Source: Streptomyces coeruleorubidus (GTDB lineage: Bacteria > Actinomycetota > Actinomycetes > Streptomycetales > Streptomycetaceae). Taken from it: 64,000 nucleotides of DNA. Where the stretch lies: NCBI RefSeq assembly GCF_028885415.1, contig NZ_CP118527.1:5394001-5458000 (forward strand), in the 5' to 3' direction. Below are positions 7,749-16,063 of this stretch, piece after piece (position 1 is the first letter of the stretch; the number at the start of each line of letters is the position of its first letter). A model generated the notes under the pieces. The model was not told the origin of the DNA, ran no database searches, and saw nothing but the letters and a program-made list of their open reading frames with translations. The position numbers and the translations under genes are program-made.

Positions 7749-8213
7749 ATGACCACGCTCAAGTCGAAGCTTCAGGAAGACCTCAACGCCGCGATCAAGG
7801 AGCGCGACGAGCTCCGCTCCTCGACGCTCCGGCTGACGCTCGCCGCGATCACCAAGGAGGAGGTCGCGGGCAAGGAGAAGCGCGAGCTCTCCGACGACGA
7901 GGTGCAGAAGGTGATCACCCGCGAGGCGAAGAAGCGGCGTGAGGCGGCCGAGGCCTTCGCGCAGGGTGGTCGTGCCGAGCAGGCCGAGCGGGAGAAGGCG
8001 GAGGGTGAGGTGCTCGCCGAGTACCTCCCCAAGCAGCTGTCCGACGAGGAGCTCCAGCAGATCGTGGCCCAGGCCGTCGAGGAGGCCAGGGCCGCCGGTG
8101 CCGAGGGGCCGCGGGCCATGGGCGCCGTCATGAAGATCGTGAACCCGAAGGTGGCCGGCCAGGCCGAGGGCGGCCGCGTCGCCGCCGCGGTGAAGAAGCT
8201 GCTGGCCGGCTGA
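7749..8213 (+). CDS. GatB/YqeY domain-containing protein
   Basis: 154 residues from the ATG at 7749, where the family's usual N-terminus (MTTLKSKLQEDLNAAIKERD) begins. There is no ribosome binding site; instead GACAAT lies 7 bases upstream, which suggests a leaderless transcript. The protein is the stand-alone YqeY domain related to the tail of GatB, the tRNA-dependent amidotransferase subunit that contacts tRNA. Its own role is not settled. KQLSDEELQQIV and the C-terminal GRVAAAVKKLL are the conserved blocks. A long hairpin terminator follows. Confidence 0.9.
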   Translation: MTTLKSKLQEDLNAAIKERDELRSSTLRLTLAAITKEEVAGKEKRELSDDEVQKVITREAKKRREAAEAFAQGGRAEQAEREKAEGEVLAEYLPKQLSDEELQQIVAQAVEEARAAGAEGPRAMGAVMKIVNPKVAGQAEGGRVAAAVKKLLAG

Positions 8214-8240
8214 CCGGCCCTCCGGCGGGACCTAACAGGG

Positions 8241-8275
8241 GCGGCCCCCTCTTCCCTGTCGGGAGAGGGGGCCGC
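8241..8275 (+). terminator. Terminator between yqeY and the PBP gene
   Basis: A stem of about 15 base pairs (GCGGCCCCCTCTTCCC against GGGAGAGGGGGCCGC, one bulged base) with loop TGTC, followed by CTCCTTTTC. It lies between convergent genes. A short direct repeat of CACGCCCCTTTTGAGT follows at about 8287-8320. Confidence 0.75.
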
Positions 8276-8330
8276 TCCTTTTCAGTCACGCCCCTTTTGA
8301 GTCACGCCCCTTTTGAGTCACCCCGGCGGC

Positions 8331-10625
8331 TCAGCCGAAACGCCCGCCGCCGTTCCCGTTCCCGCCCCCGTTGTCCTGGCCCCGGAAGAAGCCCTCGGGA
8401 ATGGAGAAGGAAGGTGTCGGGAAGGGGTCATTGCCTCCGCCGCCGTTGTTGCCGCCGACCAGGCCGCCGATGAGTCCGTTGCCGCCGCCGTTGTCCCCGT
8501 CGTCGCGGCCGCCACCGTCGCCGTCACCGCGGTCCCGGTCCCGGTCGATGCCGTCGGGGATGTGGACGAGGTTGAAGTCGGGGGCGGGCTTGCCCTCCAG
8601 CGCGCCGACCATCATGTCGTGCCAGATCGGGCCCGGGACCTCGCCACCGAACACCTTGCCGTAAGAGCGGCCGCCGATGGTGATGTTCACCATCTTCCGC
8701 TTGTGCGCGGGGTCGCCGACCCACACGGCGGCGGACATGTTCGGCGTGTAGCCCACGAACCAGGCCGCGTAGCGGAAGTCCGTCGTACCGGTCTTGCCGG
8801 CGCTGGCGCGGGCGCTGCCGAGGCCGGCCTGCTTGCCCGTACCGTCCTCGACGACGCCCTTCAGCAGCGTGTTGATGGTGTCGGCGGTCTTCTCCGACAT
8901 CGCACGCGAGCACGTCGACTTCGGTACCTGGAGCGACTTCGTCTGGTCGCCGACGCGCTGGGTGACCGACTCGATGGCGACCGGCGTGCAGTACATCCCG
9001 CGCGAGGCGAAGGTCGCGTACGCGTTCGCCATGGTCAGCGGGGACATCTCCTGGGTGCCGAGGGCGATGGAGGGCACCTGGGGCATCTTGTCGCCGTCGG
9101 CCCGCACGACGCCCATCTTCTTCGCCATCGTCGTGACCGGGCAGATGCCGATGTCGCTGATCATCTGCACGTAGTAGGTGTTGACCGACTTGGCGGTCGC
9201 TTCCTTCATGTCGTACGGGCCGACCTCGGACTTGTTCTCGTTCTCGAGCTTGGCGGGGTTGGTCCGGCTGTTTCGCCAGGTCTTGCCGTCGCAGACCGAG
9301 ACCGGGCTCGGGTACGCCATCTGGTACGGCGACGAGTACACCTTGTTCGCCGGCATGCCGTCCTCGAGGGCCGCGGCGGCCACGATCGGCTTGAACGTCG
9401 AACCGGGCTGGTAGCCCATGCCGCCGCCCATCGACTGGTCGACGGAGAGGTTGATCTGCGTCTCGTTCTTGCCGAAGCCGTACGGACGCGACTGGCCCAT
9501 CGCGAGGATCTTGCCGGTGCCGGGCTGGACGATGGAGGCGGCGGTGGCCACATCGTCGCTCTTGTAGACGTGCTCCTTGATGGAGGCCTGTGCCGAGTCC
9601 TGGGCCTGGGGATCCATGGTGGTGCGGATGGTGAGGCCGCCCTGGTTCCAGACCTTCGCCCGCTTCTCCTTGGTCTTGCCGAAGACCGGGTCGTTCAGGA
9701 AGACCTCGCGCACGTAGTCGCAGAAGAAGCCCGCGCCCTTGACTGCCGTGATGCAGCCGTTCTTGGGCTTGCTGACCTTCAGGCCCAGCGGCGCCTTCAT
9801 CGCCTCGGCGGCCTCCGCCCGGGAGATGTCGCCGACGTCGGCCATGCGCCGGAGCACGATGTTGCGGCGCTTGGTGGCTTCCGCCTCGTCGTTGACCGGG
9901 TCGTACCGGCTGGGTGACTGGACGATGCCGGCGAGGAGGGCCGCCTCCTGGACGTTCAGGTCCTTGGCGGACTTGGAGAAGTAGCGCTGGGCCGCGGCCT
10001 CGATGCCGTAGGCCTGCTGGCCGAAGAAGGTGATGTTCAGGTAGTTCTCGAGGATCTTCTTCTTCCCGAGCTCCTCCTCGACCTGGATCGCGTACTTCAG
10101 TTCGCGGATCTTGCGGCCGATGGTCTGCTGGGTGGCCTGCGCGACCTTCGTCGGGTCGTCGCCGGCCTCCTCGACGAAGACGTTCTTCACGTACTGCTGC
10201 GTCAGGGTCGAGGCGCCCTGGGCGACCTCACCGCTGCGCGCGTTCTTGTTGAGGGCGCGCAGGACGCCCTTCATGTCGACCGCGCCGTGCTGGTAGAAGC
10301 GCGAGTCCTCGATCGCGACGATCGCCTTCTGCATGTACGGCGAGACGTCCTTGAGGGGGACCACCGTGCGGTCGCGCGAGAAGACGGTGGCGATCTGGCC
10401 GCCGTCGGCGTCGAGGATCGTGGTGCGCTGGCTCAGGGGCGGGGTCTTCATGTTGGCCGGGAGCTCGTCGAAACTCTCGACCGATCCCTTCGCCGCCAGC
10501 CCCAGCGCACCCACCGCGGGCAGCGCGATACCGGCTAGCACGGCTCCCGCGAGAACACTGACACCGAGGAACTTGGCGGCCTGCTGCGTGGGTGACAGAC
10601 CACCGCCCGAGCGCTTCTTTGGCAT
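8331..10625 (-). CDS. Class A penicillin-binding protein (transglycosylase/transpeptidase)
   Basis: 764 residues: a short cytoplasmic tail, one membrane segment (about 18-45), a glycosyltransferase-51 domain with the catalytic block EDSRFYQHGAVD (near residue 106), and a transpeptidase domain with GSTFKP (Ser near 409), KSVN (near 480) and AGKTGTT (near 608). It polymerises and crosslinks peptidoglycan outside the membrane. The last 90 residues are Asp/Arg and then Gly/Asn-rich low complexity, probably disordered. It is divergent from wblA, as ponA2 is beside whiB4 in mycobacteria. It is probably the homologue of S. coelicolor SCO3580, from memory. Confidence 0.93.
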   Translation of the reverse strand: MPKKRSGGGLSPTQQAAKFLGVSVLAGAVLAGIALPAVGALGLAAKGSVESFDELPANMKTPPLSQRTTILDADGGQIATVFSRDRTVVPLKDVSPYMQKAIVAIEDSRFYQHGAVDMKGVLRALNKNARSGEVAQGASTLTQQYVKNVFVEEAGDDPTKVAQATQQTIGRKIRELKYAIQVEEELGKKKILENYLNITFFGQQAYGIEAAAQRYFSKSAKDLNVQEAALLAGIVQSPSRYDPVNDEAEATKRRNIVLRRMADVGDISRAEAAEAMKAPLGLKVSKPKNGCITAVKGAGFFCDYVREVFLNDPVFGKTKEKRAKVWNQGGLTIRTTMDPQAQDSAQASIKEHVYKSDDVATAASIVQPGTGKILAMGQSRPYGFGKNETQINLSVDQSMGGGMGYQPGSTFKPIVAAAALEDGMPANKVYSSPYQMAYPSPVSVCDGKTWRNSRTNPAKLENENKSEVGPYDMKEATAKSVNTYYVQMISDIGICPVTTMAKKMGVVRADGDKMPQVPSIALGTQEMSPLTMANAYATFASRGMYCTPVAIESVTQRVGDQTKSLQVPKSTCSRAMSEKTADTINTLLKGVVEDGTGKQAGLGSARASAGKTGTTDFRYAAWFVGYTPNMSAAVWVGDPAHKRKMVNITIGGRSYGKVFGGEVPGPIWHDMMVGALEGKPAPDFNLVHIPDGIDRDRDRGDGDGGGRDDGDNGGGNGLIGGLVGGNNGGGGNDPFPTPSFSIPEGFFRGQDNGGGNGNGGGRFG

Positions 10626-11033
10626 GAGGGCAGCCTACGTTCTCATTCGCCGGACAGGCGTATAGGCCTTGGCCTAAGCTGCTCTCAACTGTCACAGCAG
10701 TGAGGCCACGTATCAATACGTCCGGCGACCCCGAATCGTTCCGGGTGTTCCCCAACTTTTTTGGTGGAGTCGTGTCCGAATCCGCCTTGTGTGTCACACG
10801 GCGTCCGTTGTGACGCAGGCGAACTGCCCCGGTTTGCCGGGAAAGTTACGTATGTCGCCAGCTCACTCCCCCGGGTGATCTGCCGCTTACCCATAGTCCG
10901 TTCGGGCCATTCAAGATTGGGCCCGCTGGGGGTGTTGCACTGTGCCCACCTTCCGTAACGTCCTCAACTGGCGGCGGTGAATATGCCGCTGCCGCCGTGG
11001 GGGAGCCTCGATTCGGGAGAGGACGGCGCCGGT
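10626..11033. promoter_or_regulatory. Divergent intergenic region between the PBP gene and wblA
   Basis: 408 bases without a gene. It is less GC-rich than its surroundings and must hold the promoters of both genes. A perfect small palindrome GTGTGTCACAC lies at about 10788-10798 with GTGAC a few bases further on, and an A/T-rich stretch (CCCCAACTTTTTTGG) at about 10750-10765. I could not assign a convincing -35/-10 pair. The long distance to the wblA start suggests a long leader or several promoters. Confidence 0.5.
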
Positions 11034-11372
11034 ATGGGCTGGGTAACCGACTGGAGTGCGCAGGCGGCCTGCCGCACTACCGATCCGGATGAACTGTTCG
11101 TTCAAGGAGCAGCGCAGAACAGGGCCAAGGCGGTGTGCACCGGATGCCCGGTGCGCACGGAGTGCCTGGCCGACGCGCTGGACAACCGCGTCGAGTTCGG
11201 CGTGTGGGGAGGCATGACGGAGCGCGAGCGCCGCGCACTGCTGCGCAGGCGGCCGACGGTGACCTCCTGGCGCCGGCTGCTGGAGACCGCGCGCTCGGAG
11301 TACGAGCGCGGTACGGGGGTCGTGCCCCTCGATGACGACGCGATCTACGAGAACTACGCGGCGGTGAGCTGA
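11034..11372 (+). CDS. wblA: WhiB-family iron-sulfur regulator WblA
   Basis: 112 residues from the ATG at 11034 (GGGAGAGGA about 11 bases upstream); the length equals that of WblA. Four cysteines bind the cluster: AACRTTD, then CTGC and TEC. GVWGGMTERERR is the conserved WhiB turn and RRRP the basic DNA-binding tail. WblA is a pleiotropic regulator of Streptomyces that promotes sporulation and represses antibiotic production; it is the orthologue of mycobacterial WhiB4, an oxygen- and NO-sensitive protein. Neighbours (class A PBP, two ArsA-type ATPases) are the same in both groups. The gene is followed by GC-rich repeats and converges on the ATPase genes. Confidence 0.95.
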   Translation: MGWVTDWSAQAACRTTDPDELFVQGAAQNRAKAVCTGCPVRTECLADALDNRVEFGVWGGMTERERRALLRRRPTVTSWRRLLETARSEYERGTGVVPLDDDAIYENYAAVS

Positions 11373-11467
11373 GGGGGTCCCTCCGGGGGCTCCTCGGGGT
11401 TTCAGTCGGGGCCCAGGCCCCCACGGAGACAGGCACGGAACATGCCGGTCGGCAGCGCCGGGTCGCC

Positions 11468-11567
11468 CTCAGGCACTCGCGTTGTGCTCAGGAGCACCTG
11501 TCTTGTGCCTGTGCTCAGGCGCACTCGCGTAGTGCTCAGGCACTCGCCCGGACGCTCAGGCACTCGC
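11468..11567. repeat. Five degenerate ~20-bp repeats containing the ATPase stop codon
   Basis: CTCAGGCACTCGC or a close variant begins at 11468, 11487, 11514, 11535 and 11555, mostly separated by 19-21 bases (one gap of 27). The last copy contains the stop codon of the ArsA-type gene (TCA at 11556-11558), so the others look like repeated copies of that gene's 3' end in the space between it and wblA. Confidence 0.7.
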
Positions 11568-12983
11568 CTCGGGCCGGGTGCCCGCCACGGGCAGCTCGGT
11601 CTCGGGCAGTTCGCGCTCGTTCGCCGCGAGCCGGTCGCCGATGTCGCGCAGCCCAGCGAGGTCATGCACATCGCCGGGCAGCGCGCCCACTTCCGTCACG
11701 GCCACCTCGGGGTGGAGCGCGGTGAAGCGGTCACGCGTGCGTTGCTCACGGGAGAGCAACTGCATACGTTCGGCGTGCAGCCTCAGCAGGCCTGCCGCGA
11801 GCTGGTCGACGGACCGCTCGGTGTTCTCGGCGTTCTCGGCGGGGGAGCCACCGTCAGAAGCCGGAGCAGCAGCCGGAGCTGGTGTTTCGGGTGTGGGAGA
11901 GTCTGAACTGTCGTACGTGTCGGGGGAGTTACGAAGTCCTTCTTTCCCGCCCTCCTGATCCACAATGCGGGGCTCTTCAAGATTTTCCGCGGCGGCGAGC
12001 GCCCGCTCGGCCGACAGCCGGTCGGCGGCGCTGCCGTGGACCCGGTTGAGCACCAGCCCGGCGAGCGGCATGTCCTCCGCGGCCAGCCGCTCCACGAAGT
12101 ACGCGGCCTCGCGCAGCGCGTCCCGCTCCGGAGCCGCGACCACGAGGAACGCCGTGCCGGGCGCCTGGAGCAGCTTGTACGTGGCGTCCGCGCGAGTGCG
12201 GAACCCGCCGAACGTCGTGTCCATCGCGGACACGAACGTCTGGACGTCCTTGAGGAGCTGACCGCCGAGCAGTTTGCCGAGGGTGCCGGTCATCATCGAC
12301 ATCCCGACGTTCAGGAATTTCATCCCGGCGCGGCCGCCCAGCTTCGCCGGCGCCGTCAGCAGCCGGATCAGCCGTCCGTCCAGGAACGACCCGAGCCGCT
12401 TGGGCGCGTCCAGGAAGTCCAGCGCCGAGCGGGACGGCGGGGTGTCGACGACGATCAGGTCCCACTCGTCCCGGGCCCGCAGTTGCCCGAGCTTCTCCAT
12501 CGCCATGTACTCCTGCGTGCCCGCGAAGCCCGCCGAGAGCGACTGGTAGAAGGGGTTGCCCAGGATCGCGGCGGCCCGCTCGGGGTCCGCGTGCGCCTCG
12601 ACGATCTCGTCGAAGGTGCGCTTCATGTCGAGCATCATCGCGTGCAGCTCGCCGCCCGCGGAGTCGTCGATGCCCTTCACCCGGCGCGGGGTGTTGTCGA
12701 GGGAGTCGATGCCCATGGACTGGGCGAGCCGGCGGGCCGGGTCGATGGTGAGCACGACCACCTTGCGGCCCCGCTCGGCCGCGCGCAGCCCCAGGGCCGC
12801 CGCGGTCGTGGTCTTGCCGACCCCGCCCGAGCCGCAGCACACCACGATGCGGGTCTTCGGGTCCTCCAGCAGCGGGTCGACGTCGAGCACGCGCGCGGGG
12901 GACAGGTGGTGGCGGGCCGCTGGGTCGTGGGTGTGGTGGTGGCGGGCCGGGTCGTGGGTGTGGGCCGGGTCCGGACGACTCAT
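11556..12983 (-). CDS. ArsA/GET3-family ATPase, second of a pair
   Basis: 475 residues from the ATG at 12983, with GGGGA just upstream; the frame runs further upstream but into the previous gene. A His-rich leader (residues 5-25) precedes the deviant Walker A GSGGVGKTTTA (about 50), then the A-loop LTIDPARRLAQ and VVDTPPSRSALDFLD. The C-terminal third contains a Pro/Ala/Glu-rich linker (about 350-400) and a helical end. It is followed by repeats of its own 3' end. The family uses paired ATPase units; here two adjacent genes probably form the pair. The mycobacterial pair (Rv3679-Rv3680) has the same place beside whiB4. The cargo is unknown; arsenite export is not implied. Confidence 0.88.
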   Translation of the reverse strand: MSRPDPAHTHDPARHHHTHDPAARHHLSPARVLDVDPLLEDPKTRIVVCCGSGGVGKTTTAAALGLRAAERGRKVVVLTIDPARRLAQSMGIDSLDNTPRRVKGIDDSAGGELHAMMLDMKRTFDEIVEAHADPERAAAILGNPFYQSLSAGFAGTQEYMAMEKLGQLRARDEWDLIVVDTPPSRSALDFLDAPKRLGSFLDGRLIRLLTAPAKLGGRAGMKFLNVGMSMMTGTLGKLLGGQLLKDVQTFVSAMDTTFGGFRTRADATYKLLQAPGTAFLVVAAPERDALREAAYFVERLAAEDMPLAGLVLNRVHGSAADRLSAERALAAAENLEEPRIVDQEGGKEGLRNSPDTYDSSDSPTPETPAPAAAPASDGGSPAENAENTERSVDQLAAGLLRLHAERMQLLSREQRTRDRFTALHPEVAVTEVGALPGDVHDLAGLRDIGDRLAANERELPETELPVAGTRPEASA

Positions 12984-13053
12984 GACATCCCCTGCTTCCG
13001 ACTCATGACGGGCCTTGCCTGTGTGCTGTTCCGGGGGCCGCGGCCTGCCCGGC

Positions 13054-14031
13054 TCATGACACGCCCTGCTCGCGCAGCTCGCGGGCCAGCTCGTACAGCC
13101 CCGCCAGGTCCATGCCCTCGGCGAACAGCGGCAGTTCGTGCAGCGGCAGGCCCAGCTCGGTGAGCACCGCACGCTGCTCGTGCTCCAGCGTGTACCGCTC
13201 GGCGTACTCCTCGGCCTGCGTCAGCAACGGATCCACCAGCCGCTCCGCGCGCCCGCCGCGCCTCGCCCCGCCGAGCCCGGCGGACGACAGCGACCGCGCA
13301 ACCGTGGAACGCGGGACCGTCCGGACGAGTTCCAGGTCGGCCGCGTCCAACACCTCCGGCCGCACCATGTTCACGATGATCCGCCCCACCGGCAGCCGCG
13401 CCGACCGCAGCTCGGCGATGCCGTCCACCGTTTCCTGGACGGGCATCTCCTCCAGCAGCGTCACCAGGTGCACGGCCGTCTCCGGCGACTTGAGCACCCG
13501 CATGACCGCCTGGGCCTGATTGTGTATCGGGCCGATCTTGGCGAGGCCGGCGACCTCGTCGTTGACGTTCAGGAAGCGCGTGATGCGCCCGGTGGGCGGG
13601 GCGTCCATGACGACGTAGTCGTACGCGAACCGCCCGCTGCGCTCCTTGCGCCGCACCGCCTCGCACGCCTTGCCGGTCAGGAGTACGTCTCTCAGCCCGG
13701 GCGCGATGGTGGTGGCGAAGTCGATCGCGCCGAGCTTCTTCAGGGCCCGTCCGGCGCCGCCCAGCTTGTAGAACATCTGGAGGTAGTCCAGAAGGGCCAG
13801 TTCGGGGTCGATGGCAAGCGCGTACACCTCCCCGCCCCCGGGAGCGACGGCGATCTTCCGTTCCTCATAAGGCAGCGCTTCCGTTTCGAAGAGCTGCGCG
13901 ATGCCCTGACGGCCCTCGACCTCGACGAGAAGCGTCCGCTTCCCCTCCGTGGCCAGGGCCAGCGCTAGGGCCGCGGCCACCGTGGTCTTGCCGGTACCGC
14001 CCTTGCCGCTGACGACCTGGAGCCTGCTCAC
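13054..14031 (-). CDS. ArsA/GET3-family ATPase, first of a pair
   Basis: 325 residues beginning MSRLQVVSGKGGTGKTT, so the deviant Walker A (GKGGTGKTT) lies at the very N-terminus. VMDAPPTGRITRFLNV is the switch segment. The gene is upstream of and in the same direction as the second ATPase, 70 bases apart, and divergent from the DUF4177-RidA pair. In mycobacteria the corresponding two proteins act together and have been tied to redox and drug responses. Here the two subunits differ in length because the partner has an extended C-terminal part. Confidence 0.9.
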   Translation of the reverse strand: MSRLQVVSGKGGTGKTTVAAALALALATEGKRTLLVEVEGRQGIAQLFETEALPYEERKIAVAPGGGEVYALAIDPELALLDYLQMFYKLGGAGRALKKLGAIDFATTIAPGLRDVLLTGKACEAVRRKERSGRFAYDYVVMDAPPTGRITRFLNVNDEVAGLAKIGPIHNQAQAVMRVLKSPETAVHLVTLLEEMPVQETVDGIAELRSARLPVGRIIVNMVRPEVLDAADLELVRTVPRSTVARSLSSAGLGGARRGGRAERLVDPLLTQAEEYAERYTLEHEQRAVLTELGLPLHELPLFAEGMDLAGLYELARELREQGVS

Positions 14032-14161
14032 GTATTCGAGCCTAACCAGTCCGTGCCCGGGCTACGCGGGAGGCTGTGGATAACCGCCGCCGAGGCGGGC
14101 GGACGACCGGGGGCGTGGTCGGCCGCATGACCCCTCTCCGGCAGCGGCTAGAGTCGGCCGC

Positions 14162-14320
14162 ATGACCAAGTGGGAATACGCAACCGTGCCGCTGCTCGTC
14201 CACGCCACGAAGCAGATTCTGGACACCTGGGGCGAGGACGGCTGGGAGCTCGTCCAGGTCGTGCCCGGGCCGAACAACCCCGAGCAGCTCGTGGCCTACC
14301 TGAAGCGGGAGAAGCAGTGA
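14162..14320 (+). CDS. DUF4177 domain-containing small protein
   Basis: 52 residues: MTKWEYATVPLLVHATKQIL followed by DTWGEDGWELVQV, the signature of DUF4177, a small alpha/beta protein of unknown function. TAGAGT ends 7 bases before the ATG and no ribosome binding site is present, so the mRNA is probably leaderless. Its stop overlaps the ATG of the RidA gene (TGATG), which implies translational coupling. A tiny gene stands in the same place in mycobacteria (Rv3678A, from memory). Confidence 0.85.
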   Translation: MTKWEYATVPLLVHATKQILDTWGEDGWELVQVVPGPNNPEQLVAYLKREKQ

Positions 14321-14781
14321 TGAGCGCCGTCGAGGCGAAGCTGGCCGAACTCGGCCTGACCCTGCCCGATGTCGTCCCGCCGCTCGCCGCGTACCAGCCG
14401 GCCGTGCAGTCCGGGCCGTACGTCTACACCGCCGGGCAGCTCCCGATGGTGGACGGCAAGCTTCCGGTCACCGGCAAGGTCGGTGCGGAGGTCACCCCGG
14501 AGGAGGCCAGGGAGCTGGCACGCACGTGTGCGCTGAACGCCCTGGCCGCCGTCAAGTCCGTCGCCGGTGACCTGGACCGCATCGCGCGCGTGGTGAAGGT
14601 CGTCGGCTTCGTGGCCTCGGCCTCCGACTTCACGGGCCAGCCCGCGGTGCTGAACGGCGCCAGCGAGCTGCTCGGCGAGGTCCTCGGCGACAAGGGCGTG
14701 CACGCGCGCAGCGCGGTGGGCGTGGCGGTGCTGCCGCTGGACGCACCGGTGGAGGTCGAGATCCAGGTGGAGCTCGCCTAG
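14320..14781 (+). CDS. RidA family protein (enamine/imine deaminase-like)
   Basis: 153 residues with the RidA (YjgF/YER057c/UK114) fold motifs: YVYTAGQLPMVDGKLP, an NALAAVKSVAGDLD helix, VGFVASASDF and a C-terminal VEIQVELA strand. RidA proteins hydrolyse reactive enamines released by PLP enzymes, but this longer clade often lacks the key Arg, and no clear R-x-E pair is visible at the end, so deaminase activity is not certain. It is cotranslated with the DUF4177 gene. The stop codon TAG at 14779-14781 sits exactly at the left end of the IS630 element: TA is the target duplication and G the first base of the element. Confidence 0.88.
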   Translation: MSAVEAKLAELGLTLPDVVPPLAAYQPAVQSGPYVYTAGQLPMVDGKLPVTGKVGAEVTPEEARELARTCALNALAAVKSVAGDLDRIARVVKVVGFVASASDFTGQPAVLNGASELLGEVLGDKGVHARSAVGVAVLPLDAPVEVEIQVELA

Positions 14782-15965
14782 TGATCTGGTCTTGAGTTCA
14801 CGTCTCGCCACGTGAGTCGTGGTTCGTTTCAGATTTCGGCTCGGGCGGTGACAGCGGCTGGCGGCTGCGGTCTGCTGGAGGAATGGGGGACAGCAGGCTG
14901 CAACCGCTGGTGTTATCCGAGGACGAGCGGCTGGTGTTGCAGGGGTGGGCCAAACGGCGGACAACCGCGCAGGGTCTGGCCAAGCGGGCACGGATCGTGC
15001 TGGCCTGCGCGGACGGGCTGAACAACACCGCGGTGGCCGCGCGGCTGGACACTGATCGGGGGACCGTGAGCCGGTGGCGGACCAGATTTCTGCAACGCCG
15101 TCTCGATGGTCTGTCCGACGAGCTGCGTCCCGGCGTGCCCCGCACCATCACCGACGCCCAGGTGGAAGAGGTGGTGGTGCGCACGCTGGAAGAGGTGCCC
15201 GAAGGCGCCACCCACTGGTCGAAGCGGGAGTTGGCCCGGCGGGTGGGGATCTCACCGACGAGTGTGCTGCGGATCTGGCGGGCCTTCGGGCTGCAGCCCT
15301 GGCGCACGGAGACCTTCAAGATCTCTCCGGACCCGCTGCTGATCGACAAGATCCGTGACGTGGTCGGGCTGTATCTCGCCCCGCCGGCGAACGCGGCCGT
15401 CTTCGCGGTCGACGAGAAGCCGCAGATCCAGGCCCTGGAACGGACAGCTCCGGTACTGCCGATGGTCCCGGGCATCCCCGAGCGGCGCAGCTTCGACTAC
15501 GTCCGGCACGGCACCGTGGACCTGTTCGCCGCCCTGAACACCGCCACCGGCAAGGTGATCGGCAAGCTGTCCGCGCAGCACCGGGCCGTGGACTTCCGCG
15601 ACTTCCTCGACGAGATCGACCGCCAGACCGATCCCGGCCTGGCGGTCCACGTGATCTGCGACAACCTCTCCGCCCACAAGGCGCCGGTGGTCCACAAGTG
15701 GCTTCTGGCCCATCCCCGGTTCGAGCTGCATTTCACCCCGACTTACTCGTCCTGGATCAACCAGGTCGAGCGGTGGTTCGCCGAACTACAGCGGCGCTGC
15801 CTCGAACGCGGCGTGTTCTGCTCACTCGACGAGCTCAAGACCGCCCTCGAGGACTGGATCAAGACCTGGAACGAGCAGGCCCGGCCCTTCAAGTGGACCA
15901 AGACCGCAGACCAGATCATCGACCGCATCTGCCGCTACTGCGACAGGATCTCCGGACCGGGACAC
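14781..15965 (+). mobile_element. IS630-family insertion sequence
   Basis: About 1185 bases flanked by TA on both sides (14779-14780 and 15966-15967), the target duplication of the IS630/Tc1 group. The ends are imperfect inverted repeats: GTGATCTGGTCTTGAG on the left and GTGTCCCGGTCCGGAG on the right read inward, about 15 of the first 22 bases matching. One transposase gene fills the element. It lies between ridA and the NUDIX gene, at a point where the mycobacterial gene order has no insertion. Confidence 0.85.
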
Positions 15966-15968
15966 TAG
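14883..15968 (+). CDS. IS630-family transposase
   Basis: 361 residues, with a GGAGGA run just before the ATG. An N-terminal helix-turn-helix region (about 20-130, with NTAVAARLDTDRGTVSRWR and the Arg/Lys-rich second domain) is followed by the DDE domain: FAVDEKPQ (first Asp), HVICDNLSAHKAP (second Asp) and SSWINQVERWFAELQ (Glu). All three catalytic residues are present and the frame is intact, so it may be active. The last sense codon (CAC) is the last of the element; the TAG stop is made by the TA target duplication plus the following chromosomal G. Confidence 0.93.
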   Translation: MGDSRLQPLVLSEDERLVLQGWAKRRTTAQGLAKRARIVLACADGLNNTAVAARLDTDRGTVSRWRTRFLQRRLDGLSDELRPGVPRTITDAQVEEVVVRTLEEVPEGATHWSKRELARRVGISPTSVLRIWRAFGLQPWRTETFKISPDPLLIDKIRDVVGLYLAPPANAAVFAVDEKPQIQALERTAPVLPMVPGIPERRSFDYVRHGTVDLFAALNTATGKVIGKLSAQHRAVDFRDFLDEIDRQTDPGLAVHVICDNLSAHKAPVVHKWLLAHPRFELHFTPTYSSWINQVERWFAELQRRCLERGVFCSLDELKTALEDWIKTWNEQARPFKWTKTADQIIDRICRYCDRISGPGH

Positions 15969-16063
15969 AGGGTGTCCGCCAGGACCCTTTCGGTGGTCCT
16001 AGCTGCGGAATCCGCCCCCAGGGCCACTCGAACATCCGCCCGTCACGGGATAGCCTCGCGCCC

